Source: Limnovirga soli (lineage in GTDB: Bacteria; Bacteroidota; Bacteroidia; Chitinophagales; Chitinophagaceae). Taken from it: DNA of 64,000 nucleotides. The translations under genes were made by a program, and so were the position numbers. Below are positions 59,260 through 64,000 of the stretch, piece after piece. The stretch lies in contig NZ_WHPF01000011.1 of the NCBI RefSeq assembly GCF_013106755.1, positions 1 through 64,000 of the forward strand, written 5' to 3'. Each line of letters opens with the position of its first letter. The stretch's first letter is position 1. The notes under the pieces were generated by a model. It was not told where the DNA came from. It searched no databases and saw nothing but the letters and a program-made list of their open reading frames with translations.

Positions 59260-59330
59260 GCTGCATAGTATTACTGCTGTACAATAGTGCGACGCAAGTA
59301 TGCTGCCTGCTGGCAAAAGCGCCGGGCTAC
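59260..59330 (+). repeat. Family A hairpin repeat, copy A20
   Basis: GCTGCATA (59260-59267) and TATGCTGC (59299-59306) pair at 7 of 8 positions around a core GTACAATAGTGCGACGCAAG. Distal CGCCGGGCTA. It is inside the crt operon. Confidence 0.78.
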
Positions 59331-59350
59331 AAAAATAGAATCAGGATTGT

Positions 59351-59821
59351 TTAAGCCTGTTGTTGGAATGCTTCGTCGCGTTTTACTTTATCCCAGTATT
59401 TTTTAGCTACTATCAGCATTCCAAAACTTTCGCCTTCTTCCTTATCCAGGTGTTTGTGGTGCATTTTATGCGCCCAGCGAATGGCTTTAATATATTTGTT
59501 ATTGCTTTTGGTAAATAATTTAAAACGTTGGTGAATAATAATTTCATGTACCAGAAAATAAGCAAAACCATACATGGCTATACCTGCGCCAATACTTACT
59601 GCCACATAGTTTTGGGCCATACTACCCAGCATAATACATAGCCAGCTGGGTATGGCAAATATGAGAAAGAAGGCATCGTTTTTTTCAAAAAATCCTTTGG
59701 TAGGTTTGTGATGATCTTCATGTAAATACCATAAAAAGCCATGCATTACATATTTATGTGTAAGCCAGGTAATGCCTTCCATGGCACCAAAAACCAGCAG
59801 TGTTATAGCTATATATATCAT
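59351..59821 (-). CDS. crtZ: Beta-carotene hydroxylase CrtZ
   Basis: 156 aa, with four histidine motifs typical of the fatty-acid-hydroxylase type: HKYVMHG (about 22-28), HEDHH (34-38), HEIIIHQRF (about 92) and HKMHHKH (about 117). It adds hydroxyl groups to beta rings at C3. Several hydrophobic helices make it an integral membrane protein. It directly follows the cruF-like gene (stop at 59823, 1 bp apart), so the two are translationally close. Confidence 0.92.
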   Translation of the reverse strand: MIYIAITLLVFGAMEGITWLTHKYVMHGFLWYLHEDHHKPTKGFFEKNDAFFLIFAIPSWLCIMLGSMAQNYVAVSIGAGIAMYGFAYFLVHEIIIHQRFKLFTKSNNKYIKAIRWAHKMHHKHLDKEEGESFGMLIVAKKYWDKVKRDEAFQQQA

Positions 59822-59822
59822 A

Positions 59823-60509
59823 TTACAAAAATGATTGCAGTACCAGAAAAAACAATAGTTGAATTATAAACAAATGTACTGCGAATTGGTTGTCTTGTTT
59901 AAAACACAGTTTATTAAAAAGCAGTACCAGCAGGGCACTAATAATAAACCAGCATGCATAATTGTAAAAAGGAATATTGCCATCGGGCAGCCATTTCCAA
60001 AAACCCAGTTCGGTGGCAACCGGTTCCATTACCCAATCAAAAAAGGTGGTAAGTAATGCGGCATCTGCTACATAGGCAAATACCATAACCCTTGCAGATG
60101 GAGGGGTGTCACCCGTCATTTTTGTATAGGCCCAATGGTTTAATTTTCTAATGGTGGTGGCTGCGCCAAATACGGTAATAAACCAATACAGTCCAATTAA
60201 TAGTGGTACCCCGGCTATTTGAAAACCCATTACTGCACCATATACATAATTACCAAACAACCAACCTGTATTTACGCCAATGGCTTCTGCCACCATGCCG
60301 GTTATAAAACAGGTAGCGGCAAATACAAAAAATGCTTTATTTCGGATAGGTTGGGTAAACAATACCAATACAGCCATCAGCAACAGGTTTAGGGATGTAT
60401 TTTGTATAAACCAATCCCGGTAAGGCGTACAAAGAATACCAATGGCACCGCTAATGTGGAATAGCAAGGCAATAAAAACAGCTATATATAGTTTTTGGTT
60501 TTCTGTCAT
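59823..60509 (-). CDS. cruF: Carotenoid biosynthesis protein, CruF-like hydratase (DUF422)
   Basis: 228 aa from the ATG at 60509 (a TTG at 60527 is the alternative). About seven hydrophobic helices. The family core is AEAIGVNTGWLFGNYVYGAVMGFQIAGVPLLIGL (read in pieces, about 75-108) and FDWVMEPVA near 160. In Bacteroidetes and other phyla this family (CruF) is a carotenoid 1',2'-hydratase acting on the open psi end. It lies between the desaturase gene and crtZ, as expected for myxol/saproxanthin-type pathways. Confidence 0.88.
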   Translation of the reverse strand: MTENQKLYIAVFIALLFHISGAIGILCTPYRDWFIQNTSLNLLLMAVLVLFTQPIRNKAFFVFAATCFITGMVAEAIGVNTGWLFGNYVYGAVMGFQIAGVPLLIGLYWFITVFGAATTIRKLNHWAYTKMTGDTPPSARVMVFAYVADAALLTTFFDWVMEPVATELGFWKWLPDGNIPFYNYACWFIISALLVLLFNKLCFKQDNQFAVHLFIIQLLFFLVLQSFL

Positions 60510-60535
60510 TGCGTTAAATACATTCAATTTTTTGT

Positions 60536-60590
60536 TACCGGCTTTGAAGCAAATGTCGGCTTTACTTGCGTCGCACTCTTGTACATTTGT
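60536..60590 (-). repeat. Family A hairpin repeat, copy A21
   Basis: AAATGT (60551-60556) and ACATTT (60583-60588) form a perfect 6-bp outer stem around GCTTTACTTGC and GTCGCACTCTTGTAC. It lies between the crtD-like and cruF-like genes. Confidence 0.8.
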
Positions 60591-60644
60591 ATGATATGGC
60601 AGCTAAAGATTGCCCCAATTCAAAAAACGTTTGGATGAATTTTA

Positions 60645-62180
60645 TCAATGCTGTTTTTGTTTGGAAAAATCTGCTGCTACCAGTTCGCTCATAATTTTTG
60701 CACTTTTTAGGCAAAGTGGTATACCACCACCGGGATGCACACTGCCACCTGCAAAATATAAGCCCATAATATTTTTGCTAAAATTAGGATGCCTTAAAAA
60801 AGCCGCCATTTTTGAATTGGAACTGCTGCCATATAAAGATCCCATATAGGATGCTGTTTTAGTTTCGATGCTAATGGGGTCTAAAATTTCTTCAGTCTCA
60901 ATCAAAGGTTCAATATTGGTTTGCAATAGCCTGCTTAATTTTTGCAGCACAAGCTGCTTAATAGCGGGCTTTATTTCTTCCCAGTTTTGGCCAATATTGG
61001 CAGGGGCATTTACCATTACAAACCAGTTTTCCTTACCATCTGGGGCTTGTACACCGGGTTCGCATTTACTGGTTATATTAATGTAAACGGTAGGATCTGG
61101 TTGCATGGTTTTATGCACAAACAAATGCTCAAACTCGGTTTTATAATCGTTGCTAAAAAAAATATTGTGTAAGTCTAATTGCGGGAAAGTGCCATTAATA
61201 CCCCAATAAAATACAAGGGCGCTACTACTACGTTCCTGTTTTAATATGGCAGTGGCTTTATCGGGGTTTTGCAACAGGTATTTGTATGTGCCATAAATAT
61301 CCATATTGCTAATTACTACATCTGCCGGGATATTTTTTTTATCGGCTACCAACCCCAACACTTTTCCTCCGCTTTCAATAATTCTTTCAACGGGCAAATT
61401 AAATTTAAAGTTAACACCCTTTTTTAGTGCCAGAGCATACAGTGCATTGGTAATACTTATCATACCGCCTTTGGGATAGAAATTACCCTCGTTATGTTCT
61501 AAATGGGGGATAAGACTTAACATGCCCGGTGCTTTATACGGGTTGCTGCCATTATAGGTGGCATAGCGGTTAAACAATTGTACCGTATGAGGTTTGGTAA
61601 AAGCTTTGTTGTTTAGTGTATGCAGGCTGCCAAATAAATGCCTGCCCTTTGCAGTTTGTAATGCTTTTAAAATGGGTGCTTTAAACAGGGTATTTAATTT
61701 ATGCAGAGAATAATTTAAAAAAATTTCTGCCACATTTTGGTATAATGTGGCTGCACCGTTGAGGTATTGCATGACTGCATTTTCATCTTCCCCGGTTTTA
61801 TCGTGCAGTTCTTTGGCCAGCTGGTTTGCATTTGCCCAGGCATTTATAATGGTTCCATCCTCGTAAAAATAGTTACAGGAAATGGGCAGTTGCTTGTAGC
61901 TAAAATAGTCCTGCATATTTTCTCCGGCCAGGGTAAATAATTCAGCTATGTTTTGGGGTTGGGTAAACAAGCTGGGACCTGCATCAAAATGAAAGCCGTC
62001 TTTTTCAAAATGGCTTAGTTTGCCGCCGGGGTATTCGTTTTTTTCGTATACTGTTACTGAAAAACCCTGCACGGCCAAACGGATGGCACTGGCTAAACCA
62101 GCTACCCCACTGCCAATTACAGCTGCTTTTTTTTGATGCATAGAATAGGTATCTGCAGGCAAATTAGGAACTATTTGCAT
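60645..62180 (-). CDS. crtD: CrtD-like carotenoid 3,4-desaturase
   Basis: 511 aa; an ATG at 62141 gives a shorter form. The FAD motif AAVIGSGVAGLASAIRLAVQG (from residue 18) and YPGGKLSHFEKDGFHFDAGPSL follow the CrtI-type oxidoreductase pattern. The C-terminal LYFAGGSVHPGGGIPLCLKSAKIMSEL is typical of CrtD/1-hydroxycarotenoid 3,4-desaturases rather than phytoene desaturase. The partial gene at 63728 has the phytoene-desaturase-type end instead. It lies 4 bp after idi and precedes cruF. Confidence 0.85.
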   Translation of the reverse strand: MQIVPNLPADTYSMHQKKAAVIGSGVAGLASAIRLAVQGFSVTVYEKNEYPGGKLSHFEKDGFHFDAGPSLFTQPQNIAELFTLAGENMQDYFSYKQLPISCNYFYEDGTIINAWANANQLAKELHDKTGEDENAVMQYLNGAATLYQNVAEIFLNYSLHKLNTLFKAPILKALQTAKGRHLFGSLHTLNNKAFTKPHTVQLFNRYATYNGSNPYKAPGMLSLIPHLEHNEGNFYPKGGMISITNALYALALKKGVNFKFNLPVERIIESGGKVLGLVADKKNIPADVVISNMDIYGTYKYLLQNPDKATAILKQERSSSALVFYWGINGTFPQLDLHNIFFSNDYKTEFEHLFVHKTMQPDPTVYINITSKCEPGVQAPDGKENWFVMVNAPANIGQNWEEIKPAIKQLVLQKLSRLLQTNIEPLIETEEILDPISIETKTASYMGSLYGSSSNSKMAAFLRHPNFSKNIMGLYFAGGSVHPGGGIPLCLKSAKIMSELVAADFSKQKQH

Positions 62181-62184
62181 TTAA

Positions 62185-62709
62185 TTAGTTTAAGGGTTGC
62201 ACTTTCCACCATTCCATAATTCTGGGGAAGGCAATTTTAAACCAGGAAGTGTATTTATTGCTTTGATTATTCAGGTTAAAAGCAATATCGTGCATGCTTT
62301 TATAACAGAAGTCTTTTACCTCATCGGCATTGGGATGTATTGCACCGTCGTAGGTACCTATAAAAACATGGTCAAATTCATGTTCGGTAAGGCCATTTTC
62401 AAAAGGCGATTTATAGGTAAAAGTAAATTGTTTTTGAATGGCTGTTTCAAAACCCAGCTCTTCTTTTAAACGGCGGGTGGCTGCGGCGGCCACATCTTCG
62501 CCGGGGCGTGGGTGACTGCAGCAGGCGTTTGTCCATAAACCACCACTGTGGTATTTTTTTAGGGCTCTTTGCTGTAAAAGCATTTCGCCTTTTTGATTAA
62601 AAATAAATACACTGATAGCACGGTGCAGTAATGCTTTTTCATGGGCTTCTATTTTTTCCATTTCGCCCAGCTCCTCATCATGTTCGTTTACCAGTATTAC
62701 TTTTTCCAT
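62185..62709 (-). CDS. idi: Isopentenyl-diphosphate delta-isomerase, type I
   Basis: 174 aa Nudix-type. It interconverts IPP and DMAPP, supplying carotenoid precursors. The active-site LWTNACCSHPRPGE (about 61-74) contains the catalytic Cys, and RRLKEELGFE is the Nudix-box remnant. Length fits the type I enzyme. Cytoplasmic. Between crtB and crtD on the minus strand. Confidence 0.95.
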   Translation of the reverse strand: MEKVILVNEHDEELGEMEKIEAHEKALLHRAISVFIFNQKGEMLLQQRALKKYHSGGLWTNACCSHPRPGEDVAAAATRRLKEELGFETAIQKQFTFTYKSPFENGLTEHEFDHVFIGTYDGAIHPNADEVKDFCYKSMHDIAFNLNNQSNKYTSWFKIAFPRIMEWWKVQPLN

Positions 62710-62750
62710 GTAGTAAATTGCTTATGGTGTACTATGGATGTTTATTTTGC

Positions 62751-62818
62751 TGCCATGAAACCTGAACCCTGAAGAGTGCGACGCAAGTAAAGCTTCATGG
62801 GTGTTGTTTTGCCCGGCT
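62751..62818 (+). repeat. Family A/B mosaic repeat, copy A22
   Basis: CCATGAA (62753-62759) and TTCATGG (62794-62800) form a perfect 7-bp stem. The core reads TGAACCCTGAAGAGTGCGAC, a family A core whose left part is the family B arm. Distal GCCCGGCT. In the crtB-idi gap. Confidence 0.8.
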
Positions 62819-62827
62819 AACAGGCTT

Positions 62828-63664
62828 TTACAAAAAATTTAGCTGGCTGCGTAAACCTGCTTTGGCTACAATAAGTGCTTTGCCATAGTTGGGTATGCGC
62901 ACCCGCTCTTCCAGAATATTTACTGATGGCAAACGTTTAATTTTATTAAATAGCGACAGGTAATATTTGTATGCAACATAAACGCCAAAACGTGCTTTTA
63001 CTGGCAATTGCAATATGCCTTGGTAAGCGTGGTTAAAATCGTTTTGTATATCCTGCTCTATGGTTTTTTTATCGGCTTCGGAAAAGTTTTTAAAATCGCA
63101 TCCGGGAAAATAGGTTCTGTTTAGTCCTTCAAAATCGTTTTTTATATCCCGTAAAAAATTTACTTTTTGAAATGCGGCACCAAGGCTACGTGCGGCAGGT
63201 TTTAATGCATGGTAGGAATTATTACACCCCTCGCAAAACACATAGAGGCACATTAGGCCTACTACTTCTGCACTGCCATATATGTATTCCTCGTATCCGT
63301 TGGCATCGTATTGGTATTGATTCAAATCCAGCTCCATGCTATGAAAAAATGCATCAATTAAAGCATGATCTATTTTGTAATGATTTACCGTAATTTGAAA
63401 GCTATGTAAAATGGGATTTAAACTGATACCCCTTTCGATGGCAGTATAGGTTTCTTTTTTAAATTCGGCAATAAGCTGCTCTTTGTTATAACCATGAAAT
63501 GTGTCAACAATTTCATCGGCAAAACGCACAAACCCATAAATGTTATGGATATGCGGACGCAACTGTTTGTGTAACAGCTTAATAGCCGATGAAAAAGAAG
63601 TGCTGTAGCGCTCTGTGGTAATTTTACTGCAGGCTTCACTTACTTCATGAAAAATTTGCATCAT
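62828..63664 (-). CDS. crtB: Phytoene synthase
   Basis: 278 aa. It condenses two geranylgeranyl diphosphates into phytoene. The prenyl-diphosphate-binding motifs are FADEIVDTF (about 46-56) and FLRDIKNDFEG (about 169-179); YSTSFSSA near 20-27 and the C-terminal AKAGLRSQLNFL also fit. It starts 63 bp after the end of the desaturase gene at 63728. Cytoplasmic, membrane-associated. Confidence 0.94.
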   Translation of the reverse strand: MMQIFHEVSEACSKITTERYSTSFSSAIKLLHKQLRPHIHNIYGFVRFADEIVDTFHGYNKEQLIAEFKKETYTAIERGISLNPILHSFQITVNHYKIDHALIDAFFHSMELDLNQYQYDANGYEEYIYGSAEVVGLMCLYVFCEGCNNSYHALKPAARSLGAAFQKVNFLRDIKNDFEGLNRTYFPGCDFKNFSEADKKTIEQDIQNDFNHAYQGILQLPVKARFGVYVAYKYYLSLFNKIKRLPSVNILEERVRIPNYGKALIVAKAGLRSQLNFL

Positions 63665-63727
63665 AGCAAGGTATAATTTTCTCTTTAGATTTTATAATAT
63701 CATAATACAAAGCAGTTAGCGTTTTGT

Positions 63728-64000
63728 TCAACCAAAAGCCTTAACTACTTCTTTTGCCACCACTTCGCCACTAATTAAACTGGGTGGTACACCTGGACCC
63801 GGCACAGTTAACTGACCAGTATAAAAAAGGTTACTTACTTTTTTACTACGGCAGGATGGTTTTAAGATCGCCGTTTGTAATAAGGTATTTGCCAACCCAT
63901 AAGCATTGCCCTTAAACGCATTATAATCTTCAATAAAATTGCTTTGGGCATAGCTTTTATAATATACGATGCTATCCTTAATAGACTCGCCAGTTCTTTG
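63728..64000 (-). CDS. crtI: Phytoene desaturase CrtI, C-terminal part (runs off the window)
   Basis: Only the last 90 residues are in the window, reading to a TGA at 63728-63730. The tail contains NLFYTGQLTVPGPGVPPSLISGEVV, the ending typical of CrtI phytoene desaturases (FAD-binding tail with GPGVP). The 5' end lies beyond 64000. It is the upstream gene of the crt operon before crtB (63 bp). It was not detected as a complete ORF because it is truncated by the window edge. Confidence 0.88.
   Translation of the reverse strand, partial: QRTGESIKDSIVYYKSYAQSNFIEDYNAFKGNAYGLANTLLQTAILKPSCRSKKVSNLFYTGQLTVPGPGVPPSLISGEVVAKEVVKAFG

Noticed and set aside
60645-62180. Calling this gene phytoene desaturase (crtI)
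   Set aside because: Its C-terminus is CrtD-like, while the partial gene at 63728-64000 has the CrtI-type ending.

Overview
The window looks like chromosomal DNA of a member of the Bacteroidetes (Bacteroidota), most likely Chitinophagaceae or a close relative. The evidence is internal: type A and type B T9SS C-terminal sorting domains, the lineage-typical DUF5606, DUF1800/DUF1501 and GbsR-type genes, an ileS-DksA-like pair, TAnnTTTG promoter boxes, the near absence of Shine-Dalgarno sequences, and a flexirubin-free carotenoid cluster of the saproxanthin type. I see no rRNA, tRNA, CRISPR array, transposase or prophage.

Layout. 0-3.1 kb: an AT-rich accessory stretch with a degenerate 22-bp tandem array, an Imm26-like immunity gene and three small membrane or secreted orphans. 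3.2-8.0 kb: MarR regulator with GHL10 hydrolase, M3 peptidase, DUF5606. 8.4-13.5 kb: secreted-protein operon DUF1800, DUF1501 (Tat signal plus T9SS tail), PKD protein. 13.5-17.9 kb: oxidative pentose phosphate operon gnd-VOC-zwf-pgl. 18-21.3 kb: AhpD-like protein, lone korB, M28 peptidase. 21.7-28.2 kb: kelch/galactose-oxidase-like T9SS protein, methyltransferase, HipA-like kinase with DUF3037, CoA-binding protein, ankyrin protein. 27.5-30.5 kb: GbsR regulator, two membrane proteins, TIGR01777 epimerase (no canonical start codon), DUF2071. 30.7-33.5 kb: paaABCD phenylacetyl-CoA epoxidase. 34-38.2 kb: ileS and a DksA-like protein with a histone H1-like tail. 38.4-48.2 kb: cyanophycinase, CAP protein, nucleoid-associated protein, DEAD-box helicase, engB, SurA-like PPIase, thioredoxin-like protein. 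48.8-51.3 kb: mreBCD. 52-58 kb: penicillin acylase family protein, PPTase, dcd, YceI, PfkB kinase. 58-64 kb: carotenoid operon (crtI partial, crtB, idi, crtD-like, cruF-like, crtZ, crtY).

The most unusual feature is what fills the gaps between genes. About 27 copies of one hairpin repeat superfamily (core A: GTCGCACTCTTGTAC; core B: CACGCTCGGTTCAGG), plus three copies of a separate ~85-bp repeat (family C), occupy most intergenic gaps over about 100 bp, including gaps inside the paa and crt operons. In many copies the sequences flanking the conserved core differ from copy to copy but remain complementary to each other, so structure is kept while sequence is not. All ORF calls, motifs and foldings here were read by eye; no database search or folding program was run.
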